Assembly (NCBI RefSeq): GCF_021729845.1
Contig: NZ_CP063397.1
Coordinates: 1,564,001 to 1,628,000, forward strand
Reading direction: 5' to 3'
DNA length: 64,000 nucleotides
DNA from: Rhizobium sp. SL42
GTDB lineage: Bacteria; Pseudomonadota; Alphaproteobacteria; Rhizobiales; Rhizobiaceae
This document shows, piece by piece, positions 25,707 through 33,412 of this stretch. The position numbers were made by a program, and so were the translations under genes. The notes under the pieces are model-generated. The model made no database searches, was not told the origin of the DNA, and saw only the letters and a list, made by a program, of their open reading frames with translations. The stretch's first letter is position 1, and every line of letters begins with the position of its first letter.

Positions 25707-25985
25707 ATGAGCCATACACACAAACATCAGGCAAAGCTGCTGGCCCGTGTCCGAAGGATGAAAGGTCAGTTGGAGGCGATCGAAACCGCGTTGCTGGCCA
25801 AGGCACCCTGCGCCCAGATCCTCAATCAGGTCGCGTCCGTGCGTGGTGCCATCGGCGGTCTGACTGCGGAACTGATCGAGGATCACATTCGCGAGCATCT
25901 CGTTGATCCCGATCACGAGGCCGATGCGGCCAAGGCGAAAAACGCCGCAGAACTCATCGATGTCATCAGGAGCTATCTCAAATGA
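25707..25985 (+). CDS. dmeR: DmeR, metal-sensing repressor of the RcnR/CsoR family
   Basis: This 92-residue all-helical repressor starts MSHTHKHQAKLLARVRRMKGQ. The N-terminal His residues and the single cysteine in KAPCAQILNQ with downstream His (EDHIREHL) supply the Ni/Co-type ligand set. DmeR represses dmeRF and releases DNA on binding nickel or cobalt. Its stop overlaps the dmeF start (ATGA), showing tight coupling. No ribosome-binding site precedes the ATG, so translation may be leaderless. Confidence 0.9.
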   Translation: MSHTHKHQAKLLARVRRMKGQLEAIETALLAKAPCAQILNQVASVRGAIGGLTAELIEDHIREHLVDPDHEADAAKAKNAAELIDVIRSYLK

Positions 25986-27028
25986 GCGGCCACGAAGACC
26001 ACCACACGCATTCCCATCCACACCCGCACCACCATGGGCACGGGCCCAACCATCCGCACCGGGCGATGCCGCAGGGTGTTGGACGGCTCGCCAGCCGACA
26101 TGCCCATGTCTTTCTCGGCGCGGATCACGATCGCAATGCGCGCCGCACATGGATTGTCATCGCCATCACCGCAACGATGATGGTCGCGGAAATCGCCGGC
26201 GGTGTTCTTTTCGGCTCCATGGCGCTGCTTGCCGATGGCTGGCACATGGCGACCCATGCCGGCGCAATTTTGATTGCGGCCCTTGCCTATCGTTTTGCCC
26301 GTCGCAATGCCGACAACGGCAGATTTACCTTCGGCACCGGCAAGGTGGGGGATCTGGCTGGCTTCGCCAGCGCCATCGTCCTGGCCATGGTGGCGCTGCT
26401 GATCGGCTGGGAAAGCCTGTCGAGGTTCAGGGCGCCCGTGTCGATCAATTTTTCCGAGGCGATCATCGTCGCGTCGGTCGGTCTAGTGGTAAATCTGGTC
26501 TGCGCCGTTCTCCTGCATGAAGGCGGCCACTCCCATGCTCCCCATGATCATGGTGATCACCACGGCGACCACCATGTCCATCATTACGGGCATGACGGCA
26601 ATCTCCGTGCGGCCTATGTGCATGTGCTGGCCGACGCGTTGACCTCGGTCCTGGCGATTGCCGCACTGATCTTCGGCAGTGTCTATGGCTGGCTTTGGCT
26701 CGACCCGGCGATCGGCCTTGTCGGTACGCTGATTATCGGCCGCTGGGCATTCGCTCTGATGCGCCAGTCGGGATCTGTGTTGTTGGACTACACGCCGCGC
26801 GATGCGCCTCTGTCGGAAGAAATCCGCGATATCATCGAGGGCGAGGGGGCTGAAATCGCAGACTTGCATGTCTGGCAGCTCGGTCCCGGCCATCATGGCG
26901 CGATCGTCTCGCTGTCCGCCGATGCACCGAAACCGCCCTCTCACTACCGTGAAAAGCTTGCTGCCCTGACGGCGCTTTCGCATGTCACGGTCGAAGTCGA
27001 GTGGCACGGATCAGCACGCCTGGCGTGA
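25982..27028 (+). CDS. dmeF: DmeF, cobalt/nickel cation diffusion facilitator
   Basis: This 348-residue inner-membrane exporter starts with a His-rich cytoplasmic segment (HHTHSHPHPHHHGHG) and has six helices. The helix 2 site is ALLADGWHMATHA and the helix 5 site is HVLADALTSVL (HxxxD). A second His cluster (HGDHHGDHHVHH) lies in the cytoplasmic loop between helices 4 and 5. A cytoplasmic CDF domain (about 270-345) follows. DmeF exports Co(II) and Ni(II) using the proton gradient. Co-transcribed with dmeR. Confidence 0.93.
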   Translation: MSGHEDHHTHSHPHPHHHGHGPNHPHRAMPQGVGRLASRHAHVFLGADHDRNARRTWIVIAITATMMVAEIAGGVLFGSMALLADGWHMATHAGAILIAALAYRFARRNADNGRFTFGTGKVGDLAGFASAIVLAMVALLIGWESLSRFRAPVSINFSEAIIVASVGLVVNLVCAVLLHEGGHSHAPHDHGDHHGDHHVHHYGHDGNLRAAYVHVLADALTSVLAIAALIFGSVYGWLWLDPAIGLVGTLIIGRWAFALMRQSGSVLLDYTPRDAPLSEEIRDIIEGEGAEIADLHVWQLGPGHHGAIVSLSADAPKPPSHYREKLAALTALSHVTVEVEWHGSARLA

Positions 27029-27045
27029 TCTGAGACACAAACGGC

Positions 27046-27073
27046 AAGGCCCGGAAGTTGCCTTCCGGGCCTT
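27046..27073. terminator. bidirectional terminator between dmeF and the DUF6101-type gene
   Basis: A 12-bp perfect stem (AAGGCCCGGAAG with its complement) with a 4-base loop lies 18 bases after dmeF and 25 bases after the convergent gene. Confidence 0.8.
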
Positions 27074-27097
27074 GATATGTTCCGTCTTGGGACGAAA

Positions 27098-27670
27098 TCA
27101 GCTACGCGCGATGATTTCCTTGCCGGAAATCTTCATGGTTACACCCAGCGAGCCGGTCGTGCGGCGGACCAGGAAGCGCGGGCGGCGCTCAGCGAAATAG
27201 GAATGGCGTCGGCGCGGTTGCGTATCGCGGGTGCGCACGTCGCCGATATGATCCTCCAGCGGCCGGGCAACGCCGTCAGCCTCGACCATCAGCATCGGAA
27301 TGCGGAAGGCATCAGACCAGCCGCGCCAGTCGGCAGCGATATCGCAGAGGTCATGGGCCACGAGCAACGGGATGCACAGATCCGGATCGTCGTGATGCAG
27401 CTCGAGGGTAACCGTCACTTCGCCGTCGCCATGGTCGATCGCCCGGGCTGCAACGCCTTTGAAGGCGCGGGCCGGCAGTGCGAAGGAGAGGGGAAGGCCG
27501 CTGCCCGGAAGGATCTTGCGCAGGACGGCGCCGCGTTCATCGATGGTGATTGTCACATCGCCTAAGGAGCCGTGCAATGCGTAGGAAACCTGCTGGGGGA
27601 ACCGTGCCGGATCCAGTCGCAGAGTGCTTCCTGCCCAGTCGGGCTTCATAACCGTGTTCGTCATCTTCAT
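27098..27670 (-). CDS. DUF6101-type conserved hypothetical protein
   Basis: This 190-residue soluble protein is beta-rich in the first two thirds (VSYALHGSLGDVTITID, GEVTVTLELHHDD). It has a basic C-terminal segment, RRRHSYFAERRPRFLVRRTTG, typical of an alphaproteobacterial family I recall as DUF6101. The function is unknown. A GGG-type ribosome-binding site precedes the ATG; a second ATG two codons in is possible. Confidence 0.7.
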   Translation of the reverse strand: MKMTNTVMKPDWAGSTLRLDPARFPQQVSYALHGSLGDVTITIDERGAVLRKILPGSGLPLSFALPARAFKGVAARAIDHGDGEVTVTLELHHDDPDLCIPLLVAHDLCDIAADWRGWSDAFRIPMLMVEADGVARPLEDHIGDVRTRDTQPRRRHSYFAERRPRFLVRRTTGSLGVTMKISGKEIIARS

Positions 27671-28052
27671 GCTACCCTTGTTTTACCCGAGAGCGCGTCA
27701 TGTGCTCGTCTGTTTGGGACTTCTCGTCCTCTGTAGGGGCAACATAGCCAGCGGCTGTTCGAGACAGCTTAAAAATCGCGGTAAAAAAAACCTTGCAGTC
27801 TCAAATGGTTAGTTTTGTCGTACCGCGCAGGGTTGCTGAAATGTGAAAATCGGCACCGATCTATTCCAGATCGATACAGGTGCGGGAACGGGGTGATGTG
27901 ATGCTGCAGGAGCCTAGCGCATCCTGTCCGATGCGGGACCGATGTGCCGAAAAGCGCATTCGAAACGCTTCTTCACGAAGTTATAAAGCTCCGTGCAAGG
28001 ATTATGGCGCATTATACGATTCGTATGATTGGATTTTGCTGCCGAGGACGCG
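27671..28052. other. divergent intergenic region, no gene seen
   Basis: This 382-bp gap lies between the divergent DUF6101-type and DUF1217 genes and must hold both promoters. An A-tract at 27783-27790 and a near-palindrome ATACGATTCGTAT at 28015-28027, about 25 bases before the DUF1217 start, are the only structures I noticed. The 63-codon open frame at 27880-28071 lacks coding character. Confidence 0.55.
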
Positions 28053-30239
28053 ATGGTTTCCACGTATTTGAGCTATGATCTCGCGACGCGGGATTTGAAG
28101 TCGAGCCTGAACCGTGTCGCCTCCGATAGCCAGGTAGCGCGCGAAACCGCGTATTTCGAAGAGAATATCGGCAACGTCACGTCCGTGGACGAATTCCTCG
28201 ACGACTATCGCCTCTATTCCTTTGCAATGAAGGCCTACGGTCTCGAAGAGATGACCTATGCCAAGGCCTATATGAAAAAGGTCCTGGAAAGCGATCTCAA
28301 CGAAAGCACCAGCTTCGCCAACGTTTTGTCCGACGATCGTTATCGCAATTTCGCCGCAGCCTTCCAGTTCACCGGCCAGACCAAGGATTCCCAGACGTCG
28401 GCACAGGAGACCAAGCTGCTTGCGCTGCTGGACGAGCAGCTCGTTGCCGAAAACGACGCGATCGAGACCGAAACGTATTACTACGAGTCGGTGATCGACA
28501 CCGTCACGTCGGCCGACAGCCTGGTCAAGAACACCCGTTTGTTCAACTATGTGCTCGACGCCTATGGCATTGACGGCACGTATTATACCAAGGAACATTT
28601 CACCAAGATCCTGACCAGCGATCTCAGTGACAGCACAAGCTACGTGAACCAGTTGGTGGAGAATGACGCGTCGAATTCGGCGGCCTTCCTCAAAATGGCC
28701 CAGGCGTTCAGCTTCAATACCGATGGCTCCCTATCCGGCACGACGGCCCAGACCGCCGAACAGAAGGAAAGCACGGTTGCTCTCTATATCGAGGAAGAGC
28801 AGACCTACGCCTCGGAATATTATCTGCAGCGCGAGAAGGCCTACTATACCGCCCAGATCGCCAATGTAACCACGGTCGAGGATATCACCGGCGACGAGCG
28901 GCTGTTCAACTACGTCAAGACAGCCCTGGAACTTGATAGCACGGTCACGGCATCCGTGTTCAAGTCGATCGTGACCAGCGACGTCAGTGCCTCGAGCAAC
29001 TACGCCATCACCAATGGCGGCAGCGCATGGGTCGCGGTTGCGCAAAAGTTCAATTTCGGCACGGATGGCAACGTCCAGACCGGCTATTCGGCACAGGGCA
29101 GTGCCCAGCTTGCGTCGACGCATACCGGCTTTGCCGAGTTTTACGATGACGAAAGCGAAGAGATGAAGACGTCGACCATCGACTACTTCACCGAAAAGAT
29201 GGCCGAGATCACCAGTGTCGACGATCTCTTGGACAACAGTTCGCTTCGCCTGATGCTGCAGCGCGCTTTCGGATTTGAAGGAGACGAATTCACCAATTCG
29301 GAGCTGCGCAAGGTTCTGACAAGCGACGTCACGGATCCGAACAGCTACGCCAACAAGTCGAAGGATTCGCGCCTGATCGAAATGGCGACCTTGTTCAACT
29401 TCGACAGCGAAGGTGAAGCCAAGGCGCCGTTGCAGGCGCAGAACCAAGCGACTGCGACCAATATCGCCAAGGACTACATCGTCAAGCAGATCCTCTACCT
29501 GGAGGGTGACGAGCAGACGACGGCCAAGGAAGCGGCCACCAAGGAATCGGAATATTATCAGGAGCAGATCGCCAGCATTCGGACCGCTGACGAACTCCTG
29601 GCCGATCGTCGGGTCGTTGATGTCGTGCTCGGCGCCTTTGGTTTCGACGGCGACGAGGTGACGGACGACTTCCTCAAGCAGCTGTTTGCGTCGGATCTCG
29701 AGGATCCAAAGAGCTTTGCGAACCAGCAGACCGATGCCAAATGGGCGGAATTGCTCGCGTCCTTCAATTTCGACAGCGAGGGCAACCTGACGGATGACAC
29801 CGTCGGCACGGTACAGCAACGCGGCGACACGCTCGAAACCATCAATCTCTATTTGCGCCAGACGTTTGAAGAAAGCGAAGGCGAAAGTAATCAGGGTGTT
29901 CGCCTGGCGCTGTATTTCGAGCGCACGGCACCGACACTGACCGACGCCTATGACCTGATCGCGGATGAAGCGCTGCTGGAAGTCTTCCGCACGACATTCG
30001 GCTATTCGGAAGAGTTCTCCAATATGGACGTCGACATGCAGGCCAAGATTGTCGAGGACAATATCACGCTGTCGGATTTCCAGGATCCGGAAAAGATGGA
30101 GCGCTTCCTGCAGCGCTACACGGCCATGTATGACACCGAGAATGCCAGTTACGACACCTCCGCACTGACAATTCTCCAGGGCAGCGGCGGCGGCATTTCC
30201 GCCGATCTTCTGACCAGCCTTGCCGGCTTGAAATACTAG
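28053..30239 (+). CDS. six-repeat DUF1217 protein
   Basis: This 728-residue acidic protein is built of about six diverged copies of a unit of about 100-120 residues. Each unit runs Y-[FY]-x-x-x-I-x-x-[IV]-[TR]-[ST]-x-[DE]-x-[IL], then a 'RLFNYVLDAYGID'-like helix, then 'KILTSDLSDSTSYVNQ', then an F-x-F motif often followed by D-[ST]-[DE]-G. Units begin near residues 29, 149, 267, 379, 503 and 618. DUF1217 proteins are found in rhizobial flagellar clusters, so a motility link is possible, but no flagellar gene is near. There is no classical signal peptide or membrane helix. A strong terminator follows. Confidence 0.85.
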   Translation: MVSTYLSYDLATRDLKSSLNRVASDSQVARETAYFEENIGNVTSVDEFLDDYRLYSFAMKAYGLEEMTYAKAYMKKVLESDLNESTSFANVLSDDRYRNFAAAFQFTGQTKDSQTSAQETKLLALLDEQLVAENDAIETETYYYESVIDTVTSADSLVKNTRLFNYVLDAYGIDGTYYTKEHFTKILTSDLSDSTSYVNQLVENDASNSAAFLKMAQAFSFNTDGSLSGTTAQTAEQKESTVALYIEEEQTYASEYYLQREKAYYTAQIANVTTVEDITGDERLFNYVKTALELDSTVTASVFKSIVTSDVSASSNYAITNGGSAWVAVAQKFNFGTDGNVQTGYSAQGSAQLASTHTGFAEFYDDESEEMKTSTIDYFTEKMAEITSVDDLLDNSSLRLMLQRAFGFEGDEFTNSELRKVLTSDVTDPNSYANKSKDSRLIEMATLFNFDSEGEAKAPLQAQNQATATNIAKDYIVKQILYLEGDEQTTAKEAATKESEYYQEQIASIRTADELLADRRVVDVVLGAFGFDGDEVTDDFLKQLFASDLEDPKSFANQQTDAKWAELLASFNFDSEGNLTDDTVGTVQQRGDTLETINLYLRQTFEESEGESNQGVRLALYFERTAPTLTDAYDLIADEALLEVFRTTFGYSEEFSNMDVDMQAKIVEDNITLSDFQDPEKMERFLQRYTAMYDTENASYDTSALTILQGSGGGISADLLTSLAGLKY

Positions 30240-30291
30240 TTCGGCATCATTCGGTCAGCGCTGTTGGCGCTATCGGATATGATCGTGATCT

Positions 30292-30324
30292 AAATCTGCC
30301 GCGACTTGCCGGCAGATTTTTTTT
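30292..30324 (+). terminator. terminator of the DUF1217 gene
   Basis: AAATCTGCCG and its exact complement (30292-30301/30310-30319) close an 8-base loop and run directly into about eight T. It lies 53 bases after the stop. Confidence 0.92.
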
Positions 30325-30330
30325 GAACTA

Positions 30331-30356
30331 TCGATGTATTCACTGGGATATATCGA
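30331..30356 (+). promoter_or_regulatory. ModE-type operator of modABC
   Basis: TCGATGTAT and ATATATCGA form a 9-bp inverted repeat with one mismatch and an 8-base spacer, resembling ModE/MopA boxes (CGNTATATA...TATATNNCG). It lies immediately upstream of modA, where bound ModE would block transcription when molybdate is plentiful. Confidence 0.75.
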
Positions 30357-30369
30357 AGTGGAGATGTGC

Positions 30370-31170
30370 GTGACGAAAAAGTTTTGGAAACGAATGGCAG
30401 GTGGCAGCCGTGTAGCCGTTGCTCTGGCTGCATTTTTGGCAGCCCCGCTGGCCGCTTTCGCCGCTGAACCGGTGACGGTATTTGCAGCCGCAAGTCTCAA
30501 GGAAACCGTCGAGAAAATCGCGAACGACTGGAAGACGGAGACGGGAAACGACGTGCGCCTGTCCTTTGCCGGCAGCTCCGCGCTGGCCAAGCAGATCGAG
30601 GAAGGTGCCCCCGCCGATCTCTTCATTTCGGCCGATCTGAAATGGATGGATCACCTCGACAAGGCCGGCAAGATCAAGTCCGATAGCCGGGTCAACCTGC
30701 TCGGCAACCGCATCGTGCTGGTCGCACCGAAGGGCTCGACCCTGACCGCCAGTATCGCACCCGGGTTCCCGCTTGCCGCGCTTCTGGGTGACGGCCGTCT
30801 GGCCATGGCCAATGTCGAAGCCGTGCCCGCCGGAACCTATGGCAAATCGGCCCTGGAAAATCTCGGCGTCTGGAACACAGTGAAGGACAAGGTTGCGCAG
30901 GCCGAAAACGTCCGTGCCGCGCTGCTTCTCGTATCGCGCGCCGAAGCACCTCTCGGTATCGTCTATGAGACCGATGCCAAGGTCGATCCCGCGGTTACCA
31001 TCCTCGACCGGTTCCCGGAGGACAGCCACAAGCCGATCGTCTATCCGGCAGCCTTGACGGCTGAGAGCGCAAACGCGGACTCCGCCGCATTCCTCGCTTA
31101 CTTGCAGGGTGCCCAGGCGCATGCCATCTTCACCGAAGCAGGCTTTACTGTCCTTGCCAAAACGAACTGA
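30370..31170 (+). CDS. modA: molybdate ABC transporter, periplasmic binding protein
   Basis: ModA captures molybdate (and tungstate) in the periplasm. The mature protein begins after a signal peptide (cleavage near AAFAAEP) with VTVFAAASLKETVEKI. SFAGSSALAKQIEEGAPADLFISAD follows as the oxyanion-binding serine loop, then GNRIVLVAPKGS. The GTG at 30370 is chosen because GGAG precedes it and the ModE-type operator occupies 30331-30356, making the ATG at 30334 unlikely. About 266 residues, normal for the family. First gene of modABC. Confidence 0.93.
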   Translation: MTKKFWKRMAGGSRVAVALAAFLAAPLAAFAAEPVTVFAAASLKETVEKIANDWKTETGNDVRLSFAGSSALAKQIEEGAPADLFISADLKWMDHLDKAGKIKSDSRVNLLGNRIVLVAPKGSTLTASIAPGFPLAALLGDGRLAMANVEAVPAGTYGKSALENLGVWNTVKDKVAQAENVRAALLLVSRAEAPLGIVYETDAKVDPAVTILDRFPEDSHKPIVYPAALTAESANADSAAFLAYLQGAQAHAIFTEAGFTVLAKTN

Positions 31171-31244
31171 CCCGAACGGACGAGCCACCGCAATTGACCG
31201 TTGGAAATTGATCGGGGCTTGGAGACTGCAATCAGGATGACCGC

Positions 31245-31937
31245 GTGACGCTGACAGCTGAGGAATGGACCGCTATGCTGCTCAGCCTGAAGGTCGCGGC
31301 CGTCGCCGTGGCCTTTTCGCTGCCTGTGGGCATCGCTGTAGCCTGGTTGCTGTCGCGCCGTGAGTTCTGGGGCAAGACGCTGCTCAACGGTCTGGTCCAT
31401 CTTCCGCTGATCATGCCGCCGGTGGTGACCGGCTATCTGTTGCTCATCACCTTCGGTCGCAAGGGCAGTGTCGGCATGCTTCTCGAAAGCTGGTTCGGCC
31501 TCGTCTTTTCCTTTCGCTGGACAGGGGCTGCCCTTGCCGCTGCCGTCATGGGTTTCCCGCTTCTTGTGCGTTCCATTCGGCTGTCCATGGATGCCGTGGA
31601 TCGCCGGCTGGAAGCCGCTGCCTCCACGCTTGGAGCACCGCCGGCCTATGTCTTCCTGACCGTGACCCTGCCGCTGATCCTGCCGGGCATCGCCGCCGGT
31701 GCAATATTGTCCTTTGCCAAGGCGATGGGCGAATTCGGTGCGACGATCACCTTCGTGTCCAACATTCCCGGCGAAACCCAGACCCTGGCGAGTGCCATCT
31801 ACACCTACACCCAGGTGCCAGGTGGTGATGTTGCGGCCATGCGTCTGACCCTGATCTCGATTGCCGTTTCCTTTGCCGCCCTGATTGCCTCCGAAGTTCT
31901 CGCCCGCCGACTGGCCGCACGCATGGGAGACGCATGA
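31245..31937 (+). CDS. modB: molybdate ABC transporter, permease
   Basis: This 230-residue inner-membrane permease has about five to six helices and the EAA-type ATPase contact loop, EAAASTLGAPPAYVFLTVTLP, near residues 124-144. The GTG start is preceded by AGGA. The stop overlaps the modC start by four bases. ModB forms the channel dimer for molybdate delivered by ModA. Confidence 0.94.
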   Translation: MTLTAEEWTAMLLSLKVAAVAVAFSLPVGIAVAWLLSRREFWGKTLLNGLVHLPLIMPPVVTGYLLLITFGRKGSVGMLLESWFGLVFSFRWTGAALAAAVMGFPLLVRSIRLSMDAVDRRLEAAASTLGAPPAYVFLTVTLPLILPGIAAGAILSFAKAMGEFGATITFVSNIPGETQTLASAIYTYTQVPGGDVAAMRLTLISIAVSFAALIASEVLARRLAARMGDA

Positions 31938-33022
31938 TGCTGGACATCGCCATCCGCCATGTGCAGGGCAGTTTTTCCCTGGAGGCAGATCTACAGATCG
32001 GCGAAGGCCTGACAGCGCTGTTTGGCCCTTCCGGCTCCGGCAAGACGACGCTGATCAATCTGGTCGCAGGCCTTGTCCGTCCGGGCAAGGGACAGATCCG
32101 GCTTTCGGGCGAAACCTGGAGCGACAGCGATCGTGGTGTCTTCCTGCCTCCCCATCGCCGGCGCATCGGCTATGTATTTCAGGAGCCACGGCTCTTTCCG
32201 CATATGACGGTGCGCCAGAACCTTGCCTATGGCGAACGCCTCTTGCCGCGCATCGAACGGCGGGAAAGCCTGCCGCGCGTCGCCGATCTGTTGCGGATTT
32301 CCGCCTTGCTGGATCGCCGTCCGCAACATCTGTCGGGTGGAGAAAAGCAGCGCGTGGCGCTGGGTCGCGCCCTGATGGCGAGCCCGCGGCTGCTGCTGAT
32401 GGATGAGCCGCTGTCGGCGCTCGACAGCGAACTGAAGCTGCAGATCCTGCCGGATATCGAGCGCATCCGCGACGCGGTCGGCATTCCGATCCTTTATGTC
32501 AGCCATTCGGTCGAGGAGGTCGCGCGGCTGGCTACCCGCGTCGTCGTCCTTGAACGCGGCAAGACCATCGCCATCGGCGCGCCGGATACAGTTCTATCGA
32601 GCGTTCCTCGCGGTGCCGGCGCCTTGCCGGCCGGCAATTTCATTGCCGCGACCATCACCGCCCATCATCAGGCCGACGGACTGACCGAAGCGCTGTCCAG
32701 TGCAGGCCCCCTGTTTCTCCGGGCGGTCGAACTACCGCCCGGTACCGAAATCCGCGTCTTTGTCCCCGTCGCCGATATCGTCCTTGCCACCGCCGAGGTG
32801 AGCGGCCTGTCGGCGCTCAATCGCCTGGCGGGCCGAATCACAGATATCCAGCGGGAAAACGGCTCGGCCGTCGCAGTCGTGGTCGATTGCAGCGGCGAGC
32901 CCATGGTCGTCGAGGTCACCCGCCGTTCGGCAACCCAGCTTGGGCTCGCCATCGGCAAGCCGGTACATCTTCTGTTCAAGACGGTATCGATTGCGCGGGA
33001 AGGCTTGTTTCGGCGGGGCTGA
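31934..33022 (+). CDS. modC: molybdate ABC transporter, ATPase with MOP domain
   Basis: This 362-residue ATPase has Walker A GPSGSGKTT (31-39), the Q-loop at YVFQEPRLFPHM, signature LSGGEKQRVALGRAL, Walker B LLLMDEPLSALD and switch His at YVSHSVEEV. The C-terminal part (about 290-355) is a MOP/TOBE-like regulatory domain that can bind oxyanion and tune transport. It ends two bases before the convergent single-domain ModE gene. Confidence 0.95.
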   Translation: MMLDIAIRHVQGSFSLEADLQIGEGLTALFGPSGSGKTTLINLVAGLVRPGKGQIRLSGETWSDSDRGVFLPPHRRRIGYVFQEPRLFPHMTVRQNLAYGERLLPRIERRESLPRVADLLRISALLDRRPQHLSGGEKQRVALGRALMASPRLLLMDEPLSALDSELKLQILPDIERIRDAVGIPILYVSHSVEEVARLATRVVVLERGKTIAIGAPDTVLSSVPRGAGALPAGNFIAATITAHHQADGLTEALSSAGPLFLRAVELPPGTEIRVFVPVADIVLATAEVSGLSALNRLAGRITDIQRENGSAVAVVVDCSGEPMVVEVTRRSATQLGLAIGKPVHLLFKTVSIAREGLFRRG

Positions 33023-33023
33023 C

Positions 33024-33410
33024 TTACTCGACGTCCGGCTTTTCCGGCGCTCCGGTTTCAAATTCCCGGTTCATTGCCTCCTCGAGCCAGTCGAGATCCG
33101 CCGTCAGGGCCTTTCGGCTCTCGCTGTCCATTCGCCGGCAACAGGCAAGCAATCGCTCGCCAAACGGCGTCAGCCCGGCGCCGCCGCCGCTCTTGCCGCC
33201 ATGGCGGGTGAAGATCGATGGTTCGACGAACATGCGGTTGATCTCGTCGGCAAGCAGCCATGCCCGGCGGTAGGACATGCCGATCGCAGCGCCCGCCGCC
33301 CTAATCGACCCATGCTCGCCGATCAGCGCCAGAAGCTCTGCCTTGCCCGGACCGAGACGCGCTCCGTTGGCAAGGTCGATCCTGAGCGTCAGGCGCGTGT
33401 CCCTTGTCAT
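33024..33410 (-). CDS. single-domain ModE-like winged-helix regulator
   Basis: This 128-residue protein consists only of the ModE/LysR-type winged HTH: LLALIGEHGSIRAAGAAIGMSYRRAWLLADEIN (region near 26-58), then the basic wing with HGGKSGGGAGLTPFG. The C-terminal MOP domains that bind molybdate in E. coli ModE are absent. It faces modC end to end and probably binds the operator at 30331. It starts two bases after the stop of an FAD-linked oxidase gene, so it is expressed from that operon rather than from modABC. Confidence 0.85.
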   Translation of the reverse strand: MTRDTRLTLRIDLANGARLGPGKAELLALIGEHGSIRAAGAAIGMSYRRAWLLADEINRMFVEPSIFTRHGGKSGGGAGLTPFGERLLACCRRMDSESRKALTADLDWLEEAMNREFETGAPEKPDVE

Positions 33411-33412
33411 CT

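Noticed and set aside
27880..28071. 63-codon open frame upstream of the DUF1217 gene
   Set aside because: No ribosome-binding site, overlaps the real start in another frame, and the peptide has no coding character.
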